This document shows positions 46,903 through 61,300 of a stretch of 64,000 bases of DNA, piece after piece. Below the pieces are notes generated by a model. It saw only the letters and a list, made by a program, of their open reading frames with translations. It did not search any database and had not been told where the DNA came from. Location of the stretch: assembly GCA_003117195.1 (NCBI GenBank), contig BDSI01000043.1, positions 903,479 to 967,478 on the forward strand, written 5' to 3'. The first letter of the stretch is position 1. Every line of letters begins with the position of its first letter. This stretch comes from Eudorina sp. 2006-703-Eu-15. Taxonomy: Eukaryota > Chlorophyta > Chlorophyceae > Chlamydomonadales > Volvocaceae. The position numbers were made by a program, and so were the translations under genes.

Positions 46903-48573
46903 GGTCCCCGACGCTAAGCACTGCATGCTCAGTGGTTACGGATCAGCAACTGCCCCGTCTTCCTGCCGGGCTGTCCCGCGAGAGGTGGATCACCTGCACG
47001 CTGCGACCCGCCGTTTTCCCCTCGTCAAGCACCACCCTGCCCCCTCACCCCCTCACCCCCCCCTTCGCTCTGACAGCAGCGCACATTCAGTGCGTCCACC
47101 ACTTCCCTTCCCCCCCTTGCCCACCGCATGCAGTGTGGCGGACGCGATCTCCAACCTGCAGGACAGGTGCAACTGGAGCATGGCCCCTGTCACCCGCGTC
47201 GAGTGAGCCGGTGGTGGGGGGGGTGGGGGATGGTGGTGGGGGGGGGCAAGGGGTTCCTGCGCGACAATCGAACCCAAACTCGTCTACCAATTTGCTATAC
47301 ACCCCTCTCTGGGTTTCTGTCCTTTGCCTCCTCAATTAGCCCCTCCGTGTCCTCCCTGCCCTCCCTGCCCCCTCTCCCCTCCCTGTCCCCGCCCGGACGC
47401 ACACAGGAAGCTGCAGCTCCCCATGCAGCACGTGCTGGCGCAGCCGCCGCCCGAGGGCACACCGTCCGCCGAGCTCCGCCTCGCCACCTACCTGGGCAAC
47501 GCCGCGCCGGCGGTGCTCGCCTTCGCCCGCGCGGTGCTGGCCGCCTTCACCCGCGAGTACGCGGCCGCCTCCATCAGGGTGCAGCGACGCGTCCGCGACC
47601 GCGCCCGGCGCGCGGCGAAGAAGAGGGCCGCGGCCGCGGCGGGTGCCGGCGCAACCGCCACCGCCACCGCCGCAGCCCCGGCCAGGACTACGGCTACCGC
47701 CAGGACTACGGTGGTGCCCTCCTCGGCTGCGGGCGCTGCCAGCTCCTCCGTCCCCCCGGCCGGCGGCCAGGCGCCGGTGGCCTCGGCGGTCCCCACCGGG
47801 ACGCAGCCGCCGAGCTCGGGACCCGAGCAAGGGGAGATGGTGCTGCCGTTGCAGGAGGTGAAGGAGGAGGCCCTGGTGAGTGAGTGACGGGTCAGTCCGC
47901 AGTGCGCCGCGCGGCCGTGCGCCGCCGCCCGTCCGTGGTGGCGGTCGCAGCCCAGACCCCGTCAGGTCTGGGCGCCGCGCGCCGGGGGAGGGGGGAGGGG
48001 GGAGGGGGGAGGGGGTCCAGTCAATCGCATCGCTGTGGGGAGTACCCTAGCACCGTGAGGGTACGTAAAACCCTAAAACCCTACACCACAGGACCCTAGC
48101 TTCGTGGACCCGTTCTTCCCGCCCGTTGGCGCCGCCCCGACACCGGGCGGGTGTGCTGTGTGCTGTGTGCTGTGCTGCAGGTGGCGGTGGGCCGGCTCAT
48201 CGCCGAGCTGACGGGCGGGGCAACCCGCAAGGCGGGCGCGGGCCAGGTGCGGCGGGTTAGAGGCGGACGGGGGTTGTGCGGCTCACTACTCGCGGGGTGC
48301 GGCGCAACGTGATTCCCATACACACATGGCGCCGCACCACGTCATCGTGCGTCATCATCACGTCATGGTCTGCACCCGCGTCCTGGTTACTGGTCCCTCA
48401 GGCGGAGCCGCAGCGGCCGCAGCAGCCTGATGACCGGAAGGCGCCGGGCCCCCAGGCCCCAGCCTCCAAGAAGAGGAACGCGGCGGCTGCGGCTCCGAAG
48501 CCCTCCCTGCGCCAGTCCCTCCACCGCGTGGGGCAGGAGGTACGGACGGACGGACGGACGAAGGGCTGTGTAT

Positions 48574-48600
48574 GCGTGTGTGTGTGTGTGTGTGTGTGTC
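48574..48600 (+). repeat. TG tract, copy 2
   Basis: Counterpart of 7980-8008, a few units shorter. Confidence 0.85.
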
Positions 48601-48864
48601 GGTGGGCAGCAGGGCAGGGGTGCGTCTTATGCCAGGGGCACATTAGTGCTCAACGATTGCCCGTGTGCGGAAAAATTGGGGCCGAGGTCCCGGGCACGCC
48701 CGGAAGGAGGGGCCGGGCATGCCTCCCGAGCCCCGACCGACCCACGGGTCCGTGTCGGCTGCAGGCGGTGGCTTCCTCCCTGGAGGCGCTGGAGAGTGCG
48801 CTCGAGCTGGCACCCAGGTACCTCCGCCTCCTGCGGGCGGAGCTGGCGCGACTGGAGGGCGGCA

Positions 48865-48897
<33 letters not shown>

Positions 48898-49390
48898 ACT
48901 CCGCGGCCAGCGACGTGGTGTTGGTGGACACGACGGACGATGAGGGCGCCGCAGCAGTCGACGCGGATGTCGGTGCGGATGCGGGCGCCGGCCGGAGCAG
49001 CGCCTGCTCGGCGGCCTGCAGCGGCGGCGCCACTGGCGATGATGCCCCGCCTGGCAGCAGGTGCACCGGAAGCGGCGCCGCCGGTGGCGCCGGCCCCGGC
49101 GCCGGCGGCGGCAGCGGCGGTGGCAGCGCTGTGGACGGCGGCGGTGCCAGGTCTGGGCGGACGGCGGCGGCGGCGGCGGCGGCCTCGCTGTGGCCTCGCC
49201 TACCGGTGTTGGTGGCCAACCACATGCCGTACCCGCTGGGTGTGGACGACTACGAGCGGATCCGGGCGGTGCCGAGGCGGCCGGGGGCGAGCTGGCGCGA
49301 CATGCGGAGTGAGCCCGGCCCGGGGGGTGGGAGGGCTGCTGCTCGTGGGGCGGGGATGGGGATGGGGTCGGGTTGACTGGAAAATGTCAA

Positions 49391-49539
49391 CGTGACGCAA
49401 TTCGGCTTTACGCATTTCTGCTTTTCTATTATGGATCTCCTCCGAGTGTCCGCTGCCGGCCCCACCCCACCCGTTTCTGGGCCGGGGCCGGCAGCGGACA
49501 CTCGGGGACGATCCATAAAAGAAAAGCAGAATTGTGTCA
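49391..49539 (+). mobile_element. MITE-like hairpin, copy 2
   Basis: Same sequence as 8800-8948, with ends GTGACGCAATTC and GAATTGTGTCAC, in the corresponding intron. Its presence in both copies shows it was there before the duplication. Confidence 0.45.
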
Positions 49540-49667
49540 CGGCAGTAGGTAGCGCCCGACGGGCCGCCCCACGAGAGCCCTCTTTCGATCCCCTCCCGCG
49601 ATCACCCGCTGATCCCCATCAGGGGTGGAAGGCCGTCTGCAACATCAACCCAGCTGTTGTGCTCTAG

Positions 49668-50152
<485 letters not shown>

Positions 50153-50281
50153 TTACGTCCCCTTGCTGTGTCGGGGGTGTCAACACACCCGGCGGGGGGA
50201 GAGTGTCCTCGCCAATCACCGGCAGGAGGTGCACCTGCGCCCGCAAGGCGACACAGTACCCCACCTCATCATCCAGGATGC

Positions 50282-50347
50282 ATCCACCCACCCACCCACC
50301 CACCCACCCACCCACCCACCCACCCACCCACCCACCCACCCACCCAC
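50282..50347 (+). repeat. CCCA tract, copy 2
   Basis: Counterpart of 9678-9735, two units longer. Confidence 0.9.
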
Positions 50348-50854
50348 CACGCAGCGGCCCAGGCACAGGGGCCTCTGCTCAGCGCCCTACACGCACTAAC
50401 ACGCGCGCCGCACAGCTGGTGGCAGCCGTGCGCAGTCGCGCCGCTGCGGCTCTGACCCCCCGGGGTCATGCGCACTCCCCCCAACATATGGTATGTCCAC
50501 CGATTTCCTATACCCCACAGTAACGCACCCCCGGTGTGACACCGCCGCCGCCGCCGCCGCCGCCACGCGCAGGACCTCGAAGCACGTCAAGCTGAACGAC
50601 GGCACCGCGGCGGCGGCGGCGGCGGTGTCGGCGGCTCCTCGCGCTCTGGTGGGGGAGCCGTACGGCCGCGTGTCGCCGCTGCAGGCGCTGGGCACCGTGT
50701 GCGGCAGCAGCCGGGCCACCGACCCGCGGAAGGACTCCCTGGCGCACTGGAACCAGGACCGCCTGCTCACCACCCGAGAGCGGGCTAGCTGCCAGGTGCG
50801 CGGGGGGGCGGGGGCCCGGGGGGGAGGAGGTTGTAGAGGCCGGGCCGGGTAGGG

Positions 50855-51608
50855 CGGGGCAGGGTGGTAGGGTGGTAGGGCCGGGCAGGGTGGTAGGGTG
50901 GTAGGGCCGGGCAGGGTGGTAGGGCCGGGCAGGGTGGTAGGGCCGGGCAGGGTGGTAGGGCCGGGCAGGGTGGTAGGGCCGGGCAGGGTGGTAGGGCCGG
51001 GCAGGGTGGTAGGGCCGGGCAGGGTGGTAGGGCCGGCAGGGTGGTAGGGCCGGGCAGGGTGGTAGGGCCGGGCAGGGTGGTAGGGGGGCAGGGTGGTAGG
51101 GCCGGGCAGGGTGGTAGGGCGGGCAGGGTGGTAGGGCGGGCAGGGTGGTAGGGCCGGGCAGGGTGGTAGGGCCGGGCAGGGTGGTAGGGCCGGGCAGGGT
51201 GGTAGGGCCGGGCAGGGTGGTAGGGCCGGGCAGGGTGGTAGGGCCGGGCAGGGTGGTAGGGCCGGGCAGGGTGGTAGGGCCGGGCAGGGTGGTAGGGCCG
51301 GGCAGGGTGGTAGGGCCGGGCAGGGTGGTAGGGCCGGGCAGGGTGGTAGGGCCGGGCAGGGTGGTAGGGCCGGGCAGGGTGGTAGGGCCGGGCAGGGTGG
51401 TAGGGCCGGGCAGGGTGGTAGGGCCGGGCAGGGTGGTAGGGCCGGGCAGGGTGGTAGGGCCGGGCAGGGTAGTAGGGCCGGGCAGGGTGGTAGGGCCGGG
51501 CAGGGTAGTAGGGCCGGGCAGGGTGGTAGGGCCGGGCAGGGTGGTAGGGCCGGGCAGGGTGGTAGGGCCGGGCAGGGTAGTAGGGCCGGGCAGGGTGGTA
51601 GGGTGGTA
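50855..51608 (+). repeat. 18-bp minisatellite, copy 2, expanded and homogeneous
   Basis: Units of GGGCAGGGTGGTAGGGCC are almost all perfect here and longer overall than in copy 1 (10240-10770), where many units are shortened. Confidence 0.9.
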
Positions 51609-52951
51609 AGGTCAGGATGTCAAGAGGATGGGTGTAGCCCCCGGGCATCAGGGCCCAGCTACGAACTGCCTTCCCCTCGCTGTCCCCCTCCCTGTCCACC
51701 AGTTTCCTACAGCCTCCCTGTCCGTCTCCCGCCCCCCGCCCCTGGCCCCCGCCCGCCCGGTAGGTATCGGGGGGCAGCTGGACTCTTACCCCCCTCCGAC
51801 CCCCCCCCCCGCCCGCCCGCCCCACGCGCCTGCAGGGCTTCCCCCTCCACATGGTGTTCCTGACCGCCCAGTCGCCCTTCTGCGCCCCCTGCGCCGCCAC
51901 CGGGGCCCCATGTCCCGCGCCGAGGCGCTCATCAAGCCCGCCATCCGCGGCCTGCAGTGGCTGCGGGCGGTGGGGCCCGCGGCGCTCAACGGCACGGATG
52001 AGCCGCTGCCGGCCGGGGCCGGAGGGGCGGCGGCGGGGGCGAACAAGCCGGGGCGGGGCGTGCCCTGTCGGGATGCCCACGGGGCGCTGCACCCGGGAAG
52101 CTGCAGGCGGCCTGGTACATGCTGCGGCGGGTGCTGGCGGAGGAGGGCCAGCAGGTACGGTGTGGGGGGGAGGGTGTGTGGGGGAGGGTGTGGGGGGGAG
52201 GGCGTAGTGGGTTTGGGTGGGTTTTGCGGGTGAAGTGTGCTCGAGGCGGCACGGGACTGCGCGGCGGGGCGACATCCAGACGCCCCGGCTGACCCGCCCC
52301 GCCGACCCGCCGACCCGCGCCACATGCCACCGCGTTGACCCCCCCTCCCTCCCTCCCTCCCTCGACAGCGGGTCGCTGCACTTGTGTGTTAAAGAGAACT
52401 GAGCCGCGAGAAGCGAAGTCCAGCGTATCAGGCGATGTAGGCGAAGGAAGTGAATGACCGGGGGGGGGGGCTGTGGCCTCCGCATGCGTCTCACCGCTGC
52501 CCCGCACACGTCGCGCGCGTAGGCCGCAACCCGGGCTGCCGACACCTGCTGGCCGCATCCGCATCCGCCTGCGTCGCGCTCGCAGGTGGGCAACAGCTGG
52601 GCGCCGCCGGTGACTGGGGCCCTGGGGCGGTGCCTGGCGCTGTCGCTGTGCGGCTCGGCCCCCCGGGGGGCGGCGCAGGTGCGGGTGCCGGACCCCGCGT
52701 GGAGGGCCGCCTGGCAGTGGGCGGAGCGCAGCGGCTGTCGGTGCGCGCAGGCGCAGCTGCAGGGGCGCGTGGGGCTGTGGGCGGCGGGGCCGGAGGAGGC
52801 GGATGAGGTGGAGGTGGGCGAGGACGAGGTGGAGGAGGAGGACAGCGACGACGAAGACGTCGAGGAGGAGGAGGGGGAGGAAGAGGAGGAGGCGGAGGAG
52901 GAGGAGGAGGGCGAACCAGCAGGATCTGGGCGAGGAGGTTTGAGGGTTTAG

Positions 52952-55900
52952 GGTGAGAGGGTTGCGGGCGGGGAGGGGCGGACCCGGGGCAACGAGGCTG
53001 TGGCCGTTGGACGGGAGCCAACCCGCGTTGGACGTCCACTTGAGGGGGAGGAGGAGGAGGAGGGGAACGGGTCGGGGGACTAGCGGCCGCCGGGTACGGT
53101 ACGGTGGGCAGGCACCTCCGGGGCGCGCCGGCACGGCCCGTTGCTGCGAGCGCGTGATTTATCCGTCCATCGCAGTGTATCGATCGAGATCCTGTTGTCC
53201 GTTGCTGCGCCACCTAGAGACCATCCCTTGTCGCACCGCGCGCTTTCTCAACTCGGTGTGCGCCGGGGCCCCACGCGCGTCGTGCCCTTGTTCGGCTGAC
53301 TCACTACGTCCGGGTCTTCGGACGCGCTTGGACTGTCTCGGGACTGGCTCGGGGGCCGGTCACTCGCCCCCCCGCGTGGACGCGCGTGCGCAGGAAGCAG
53401 AGGAAGCCATCTTTAGGGGGGCGTTGTTCTGTGGTCGGGTCGGGTCATCACCTCCCCGCGCGACCCGACCCGACCCGACACACGCTGCTGTCATCACCAT
53501 CACCTCCCGACAGAGCAGGCCGGATTGGGTGACGCAGCAGGAGCAGCTCCGGAAAGGCGGTCCGCGCGTGTGCCGTGGACGAGTGTCTGAGTACCGTAGT
53601 AGGGGTGACTGGGGCGCGAGGAGCGGGGAGGCCAGGTCGACCAATGACGTAGATGATGGAACCCACATCCCACGGCGTGTGTGCGCGCGCGTGTAGGGAG
53701 GGGTGGAGGCGCGGCGGGGTGGGAGTCTTGCAGATCGCCGCCAGGGCGGGCGTGCGCGCGGTTCCCTCCGGAGGGGGAGTTTCGTGCACCGGCTGTGGTC
53801 GGCGCTGAAAGGATCGGATGGGTCGGATACTGCGGGCGCGGCGTGCGCGGATGGGAGCATGGGAGTGACTCCTTGCGGGCGGGGCCGGGCCGCCGACATG
53901 GGATGTCGCGACCGGGTGGTGGCACCACCTGGAGGAGGAGGGGGATGAGGGGAGGGGGGAGGAGGAGTTCCTGGATGTGGCTCTGCTTTCAACCCCACAT
54001 GGGCCTTCGGGGGGGGGCATAGCGCCGCTGGTGCGGACCCGGACCCCCCCTCCACCGATAGCGGACAATCCTGAACGCGTGGCCCAATCGCCCTTTACAA
54101 ATGTCGACGCTTGTAAATCACTACGTTTGCCACACACTAAGAACGACTAAGACTCTGGGCGGCGCCACGCCTGTGGCGAAACCATTGCACGGTAGTATGC
54201 CGCCCCGACCGCTGATCCCATCCCATCTGATCTTGATCTGCCCCCAAGCAGTCCTAACCCTGCCTCTACCCTGCCTGACCCGCTCTCCGCTCTCTCAAGT
54301 CTTAACCCAACGTCACCATCTATCTAACATCCCAATCAACACGCAGTCTCAACCCAAAACCTGCTTGACCAATAGGCGTCTGCGATTGGCAGTAACGCCC
54401 CAGGTCGCCCCTTGCTTCCTCGAAGGAATGGATACATTTGTACATGCTGCCGTCAGCCGGCGCAGAGGCCGAGCCGCTTGGCCGCCCACCTGACAACACA
54501 ACCGTCGCAACAACACCAGAGGCTCAGACGACGGCATCTCTTTTATCATCACCTCATCGCCGACACCACAGCCCTACGTTTCGGCTTCAATATCTTCCTT
54601 AAAGCATGCACCACATGCGGTATCTCATGCGCACACGCACCCTACGCACTCCCCGCGGGTCGTGTTTGGTCCACCTCAACCCAAACCCGGATCCCCCACG
54701 TCCCCAAAACAACGTGGAATCTTCAGCATTCAAACCCCCGTACAGAATCCAACCTCATAAATGCGCATTCTCATTACGAGACGTTGGTTCGCTCCCCTGA
54801 TTAAAAAAAGCCTAGCACGGCAAAGACGACACGCAACCTGGGCAATATGGCGATGCACCCGCCTGGGCGGTTCACAGCTTTCGGGCACGACTGCGTGGCG
54901 AAAGCGCGCACCGAGAGACATCGTGAGATTCCCGAGCACCCTCAAACAAGCGCCCGATTGATGCTGAGCCGCGTGCGGCCCGCCGCCGGCGCTCTGGCGC
55001 CCCGACAAAAACTCTGGCCGCCCAGAGGCCAGGGACACATCTCCGCGACTGCTCGTCACATAATAAAAACTGTAGCGGCATGATTAATGCGGTACCCGAA
55101 GTGGGGATCACTCAGGCAGCACATGCACATGTAAGCGATGTCCGGGGGTCACCATCGGTTGTGTTCGTGGGCCAATGCAATCAGGCGGCCCAGGAGGTCG
55201 GCTCTCGCACCCCGCCGTGTCAACGCCGGCAGCCGCTCAGCGACACTTGCGACAACACACACACACACACACACACGCACACGCGCACGGGCCTGCGCGG
55301 TTCGGGCGGGTCTCTTCTCTAAACACGCGCACACACAGGCACTGAAACACACGGAGGCATACGCACGCACAACATTTCATTTCACTTGCACATGGGTCTG
55401 ATTCAACCACGCTCACTCGCAGCGTTGTGACATGCGCCTTGAGCGGCCCGGGCAGCGGACCCGCACCCGGCCGTCAATCGTGACAAATATCAGGTTATCA
55501 GCGCAGCCGAACCCTCGCGAGGGAGCGCGCCTGCCTGTCGACCACGGCAGCCAACCCAGCTCTGACGGCGGCTCATCTTTCATCCACTGCCCAAATACCG
55601 TACAAGTTCTGGGTTGGGAACAGACAGGTGATCAGCATTCGCACGGGCATTTTCCGGATGATGCAACTACGCCACTTTCATTACGCGCACTCCTGTCCTA
55701 CCACCGAAGGAGGCGCCACACACACACTTTATTTAACATACACACACACACATCCGCTCACACATCCGCTCACGTGCACCGGCAAGCAAACCCACGCAAG
55801 CGCACATGCACACATACACACACACTGCGTCCACGCCCCTTGGAAGCCACCAGGAGCTGTCCACACGCGCAGTTCAGCACCCAGCCGCATCACTCGCCAT

Positions 55901-58303
55901 AACCCTGAGCGCTAAAAAGGTGGGTGACGGCCGCGGGCACGCATGCAGCCCGTCCGTGCCGCAGCCCAGTGCCGCAGCCCAGTGCCATGGTGGCGAGGGC
56001 GGCGTTCACAGCCAGCCAAGGGCCCGGAGACCAAAATATCTCACGATGATTCAAATAAAACATGTGCCGTATCGGCGCCTTCCTCAGTTCGCAGGTGCAC
56101 ATGATCTTTGCGATGAACCGCTGGTCACTGAGCACCAGGGAAACCATCAGGCAAATCATCAGCATCAGGGAAATCATCAGCGAAATCCACACACGAGCAA
56201 TCGTTGGCCCGATAACCCATTCCAAGTACCGACGACACTCCAATGCAGGACCCGCGGCCGAACAGCCGCAGGCCAAGTTGGGTTGGTTTGACAAGCGATC
56301 CGGGAATGCGAGACCCGCTAGCAAGACGCAGCAGCCCGGGGGCGGTCAGACAGGATGTTCGGTGCAGTGAGCCCGACACGCAGTGACGAGGCGGCGGCCG
56401 CAGGGTGGAACGGCGCGAACAAGCAGACACACAGCCCGCGACACCCCCGCTGACCCCTGACCCGAATCTCCGTATACCTAATAGCAAAGGATCGCGAAAG
56501 CCTCGTCCGCAGACCGTCCACCTCCCCGTGGCGAGCCCGTCGCTGCCACCGCGTCTCTAGACAATTTCCCGCATAGGCAGGCCAGGCCCGGCCGCCGAAG
56601 ACGCCGCGAGAGCCCGCGTCGCTGATCCTGAGGGGCTGCCGTCCCGGCAAGCTTTTCGAGACCATTGCTCGCATCCCTGCTTTCGTCGCGCACCGGCCCC
56701 TCCCGTCGCACTTCACCGACATGCTGCAACGACATGCTGTAGTGACAACGACGTGATCACGAAGTGCGAACGACGCACTCGGCGCCTCCCTTGTTCGAGG
56801 CCGCCGGAGGGGACGGAAGGGCCGTGGCGTCAAGTCGTTCTCGAGACAAAATTCCCATTCATGCATGGCCTCCAATTTCGCCATGTGGGTATCACCGGCC
56901 GCATCAAGTGCTGAACACACGCAGACGTTCGCCTGAACGCGACAAGAAAAAGACGCGGCTAGGTTGTTTAAGGGCATGCAACCCAACACACTGCACCTCG
57001 CGGCACCTCATTCTTCCAAACCCATCCAGAGATAAATCCCCAGCGTCTCCCAGCCATCCTCGTTGCGATATTATACCTAGAAAGCTTAAGCCGCCCGCAG
57101 CAGTTCTGACACGAAGAATGACACCATCCCGCCGCCCAAGAGTCTCGAGGCTGCCGCTGCCGCTGCACGACGCGGAACAGAACAGCCAACGCCGCCGTAA
57201 GCCCGACATGCATCCAGTCAAAACACAAAGTAAAAGCATGCCCGCGCGTGTCAACCCGCCGACCCCCCCCATCCGCCAAACCCCCACCGCGGCTGGAGCG
57301 TTACAGCCCCACAATGCACATCACATCACATATAGCCGCACATCACATCACATCACATGTCAACGTGTTCTTCATGTCAAGTATTTTCACACACCGCACC
57401 GTCGCCCGTTGAGAGCCTCGTTGTCAAGCGCGTCGGTTGGGCGCAGGGCTGCTGCTGCTGCTGCGGCGGCGGCGGCGGCTGTTGCTGCTGCTTGTCCTCC
57501 ACCCAAAATGTCTCCATGGGCCTGCACGGACGAATGGGGGGGGGGCAGGGCACCCAGAGAGGAGCAGCGAGGTTCAGGCAGTCCAGACAACACGCTGCAA
57601 GCTCTCCTCAGCTGCTCGGGTCCGTGAGCACAACTGCGGATGGATTGGAACCCGGTGCGCGCCGCCCGAAAGCCAGAGGCCGCCGAAGACCTGGCCGCCC
57701 GTCAGCTTGGCACCTTGCGCGCACGGCACACAGCGCCGCCAATCTCTGCCCTTACCTGGTCTGAAACTACACCCACTTTGCGGCTTGGTGGCCAGCCAGC
57801 CGTACGCGGCAACATATGTTGGCGGACCCCTCCTCCCAACGCAGGCTTTCCATGACTCCCAGGGTTAGGATCAGGGTTAGCCATTACTTGCACAGGCACT
57901 ACGCACGTCGCCTTAACCCCAACGAATACACATAAGTACTACGGTTCTGGGTGAGGCTTCTCATTAAACACACAAGCACAAAAGATACATACACGCACAT
58001 CCGGTTCGCATCGCGCGCCGATCGGTGGCGCGGTCGTTTTATTTTCGCCGTTCTCTTTGCCGTTTGCCGTTCTATTTGCCGCTGCTTCACCTCCCGGTGA
58101 TAGTTGGCAGGGCAGGCACACTGACCTCAGGCTGGTTCCGGTGACCTTCTCGCGAACCAAACACGCGAACCAGAAACCGTAGCACCCCACCCCACCCCGC
58201 CCCGCCCCGCCCCGCCCGCGCCCGCCCGCGCCCGTCCGCGTCCCCCCGGAGATCCCGCAGTCGTCGCCCGGAGCCCTTCCCGCCCCACGCCGCCCCAACG
58301 TAC
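52952..58303. other. Spacer, copy 2 of 12114-17719
   Basis: Same content as the first spacer: GC-rich 3' flank, more even DNA from about 54040, a short CA tract at 55255-55277, the membrane-type frame on the minus strand near 56020-56320 and the CCCGCCC run near 58190-58225. A 53-base stretch present near 13220 is missing at about 54050. No additional gene seen. Confidence 0.6.
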
Positions 58304-61300
58304 CCCTTGCCCTTGATGGCCATGACGCCCCGGCTGACCAGCCGCGCCCCTCCTGCCACTGCTCCCGCAGCAGCGCCGCAAACGCCGCGCTGCAGTTGAT
58401 CATGTCCGCCTTGCTGTTGTGCTCCATGCGCGCCGCCGTGTTGACGGCGTCCCCGAACAGGCAGTAGCGCCGGTTGAGGGTGCCCACCACCGAGCCCACC
58501 ACGGGGCCGCAGTGCAGCCCCACCCGCACGTGCACGGTGCCCAGCTCGGGCCGGTCCGGGTGCACGGGCAGCGAGTTGGCGGCGCGCACGGCGGCGAACG
58601 CGAACTGCGCCATGAGCCGGGCGTGCTCATCGGGCTGCGGCCAGCGCAGGTTGGCCACGGCCAGGTAGGCGTCGCCCACTGTCTCAACCTGGGTCCATGT
58701 ACGGCATGTACGGGCGAAGGGGGTATAGGAAATTGGTAGACGGGCCAAGGGGTTCTCACACATGTGACATCCGCATGTGAACACTCTGGCACCGCCCTGC
58801 ATGTGGGCGCTGTGACCACTCGGTTTAACCGCGGATGAGGCAGACTACGGGTACGTACCGCTCGTAAAGAAACATACCGTAAAATAACAAACAGCCACAT
58901 TCGGAGACGAGGGTCGGACAGGACCCAGGTCTCCCGCCCCGGCCCGCCCCGCCCCGCCCCGCCCGCCCCGCAGCTCACCTTGAAGAGCCTCATCTCCCGG
59001 ATGATGTCGTCGAACCGCGAGTAGAGGCGGTGCACCAGGTCCATCACCTCGCCGGGCTGCAACTGGCTGCACAGGTCCGTGTAGCCCACCTGGACAGCAG
59101 ACGAGGGGCTCGGGAGGAGTTAACGTGGAGGGACACAGCATGCGGCAGGGGGCAGCCCCACCTGACTGGAACAGCCCTCAGCATGGCAGGGCGCGGCGCA
59201 TGGGCCGCCCCTCAGATGCGGCACCGCACCGCATCCGGCGGCCGGCACCCGCCCACCCAGGGCCGTTTTCCTCCGCTGCAACCAGCCCCACCCACCCCGG
59301 GCTGTTTCCATTCCAACCCCAACCCTCACCGCCACCCACCACGTCCGAAAAGAAGATGGAGACGCACTCGTACCGCTCAGGCTGTACGGTCTCACCCGCC
59401 TGGAGAGCCCGGGCCACCTGCGGTACCCGGGGGCGAGGGAAGGGGGCGTGGGTGGGCATGGGCGGCCAGGGGCGGGTGGGGTAGCCGAGTGGCAGATGGA
59501 CACCGTCGGAGAGGGCAGAGCCATGGGCGTTGTAGTGCCCAGCAGATGTGGTGGGTCCCGTTGGAACACCCGGTCGGAACTCGGGTCCACCTTGTAACAC
59601 TATATACAATACCATACACAATACCATACTACTAAGATGTGTGCACATGAATGTAATGTAATGTGATAAATGAGCCGCGAGCATAGAGTGTGTGTATGAT
59701 CTACGGTAGTGCTCAGTTCATAAACAGGCGAAGCCTCGTCAGGACGGGCCGCCAACAGCCCCGGCAGCCCGAGCAAGCTTTCAAACGGGGAAGGCAAGTG
59801 CCGTCATGGGACGGGGTCAGGGACACGTACGACAGAAGAGCAGCCAACTGATTCGCACCCGCCCCAACGGTATTCACCTTTGGCGGGAAGATTTCGTAGA
59901 TTAGGTCGTCAGAGGCCGCGAGGTGAGGCGCGCGGACTCTGTACGGCATCGCGTCACACACGTACGTATAACATATAACAAACTCGATTTCACCCGACAG
60001 ATCGCGCACAGCAAGGGGGCAGAGGCAGCTGCACCAGACAGGCAGACAGGCAGGCAGACAGACAGACAGACAGACAGGCCGTACTGGGAATGCCGCGGAT
60101 GGCTTGTCCGACCCCTTCTCCGCCCCTTCAGCCGACCCTCTCCCACACCCTGTTCTTTCTCGCGCGCCCCCCCTTCCCCTCTCGTCCAGCACCGCCCCTC
60201 CTCCCAGACCCTGATAACAGCCCCTCCTTCCTCCGCCCGCTCGCTGCGGTCCGCTCTCCTTATCATATTCTGGATCCCGGTGCGGCATCCGGGCGCTGTC
60301 CTCAGAGCCCCCACGCCGCATGCACTTGTATCTGCTTTCCTTCGTAACCACCAGGGACGGAGGAACCGACCCGACAGAGGAACCCACCCGACAGAGGAAC
60401 CGTCGAGCCGACAGAGGAACCCACCCGACAGAGGAACCCAGGGTATGCGCCCCCCTCACCCTCGATAGGTACTCCGGCCGCGTCACCGGAGGCCGATCGC
60501 CGCACCATCGCCTGCGACAGCTGGCTGCGCTGCACGCCCCGCCGCCGCCGCCGCCGGCCCCGGCCCCTGACTCGACACCGAGTGCACCTCCAGCTCCTGC
60601 AGCCCCGACCCACACCGCACCGACCCCCGCCGGCTGCCGTACACCTTGACGGACAGCGGGTTGCGTCGCAGGCCGCGCGGCAGCCCGTCGCTGCCCTCAG
60701 CGCGGGTATCACCACCTGCTCCATCGCCTTGCGCGATCAGTGGGAAGGTCAGTCCGAGTTGGGCTGGACGCAGCTCCGCGCCAGGTCCCCCAGCTCGGGG
60801 CAAATGTCGGTCAGCTCCCCCAGAACCGACTCCAGCTGGTCGGGGTCAATGGTCTGCAGGATGGTGGCCGGCGCCGCTGACACCGACGCCGACGCCGCGG
60901 CGCCGGCGTGGACGCTGGCGTCGCTGTCCATGGCGGCGGCGGTGGCGGCCACGGCCGCCGCGGCGGCGGCGGCGACGTTGGTGAAGCGCAGGCGGCCGGA
61001 ATCCTCCGGGAGACGGTGATGAAGATGCGGCACAGCAGCAGCCCAAACTCGTACACGTCTTGCTCCTTGCTGGGCCGGTAGTGCAGCGGCGGCGACGCCG
61101 CTTGGCCCCCAGCTCGCGCCGAGGGGCCCGCCATCGCGGCCGCGGCCGCGGCGGCGGGTCCTCCCAACGACGGCGTGTCCGCATCCGACAGGATGCTTGT
61201 CCCCGTCAGGCGCGGGTGGTGCCGATGCTGGGCAGCGGCGGCGGCGGCGGCGGCCGGATGACGTCATCGTCGGCGGCGGCAATCGTGACGGTGAAGGCAG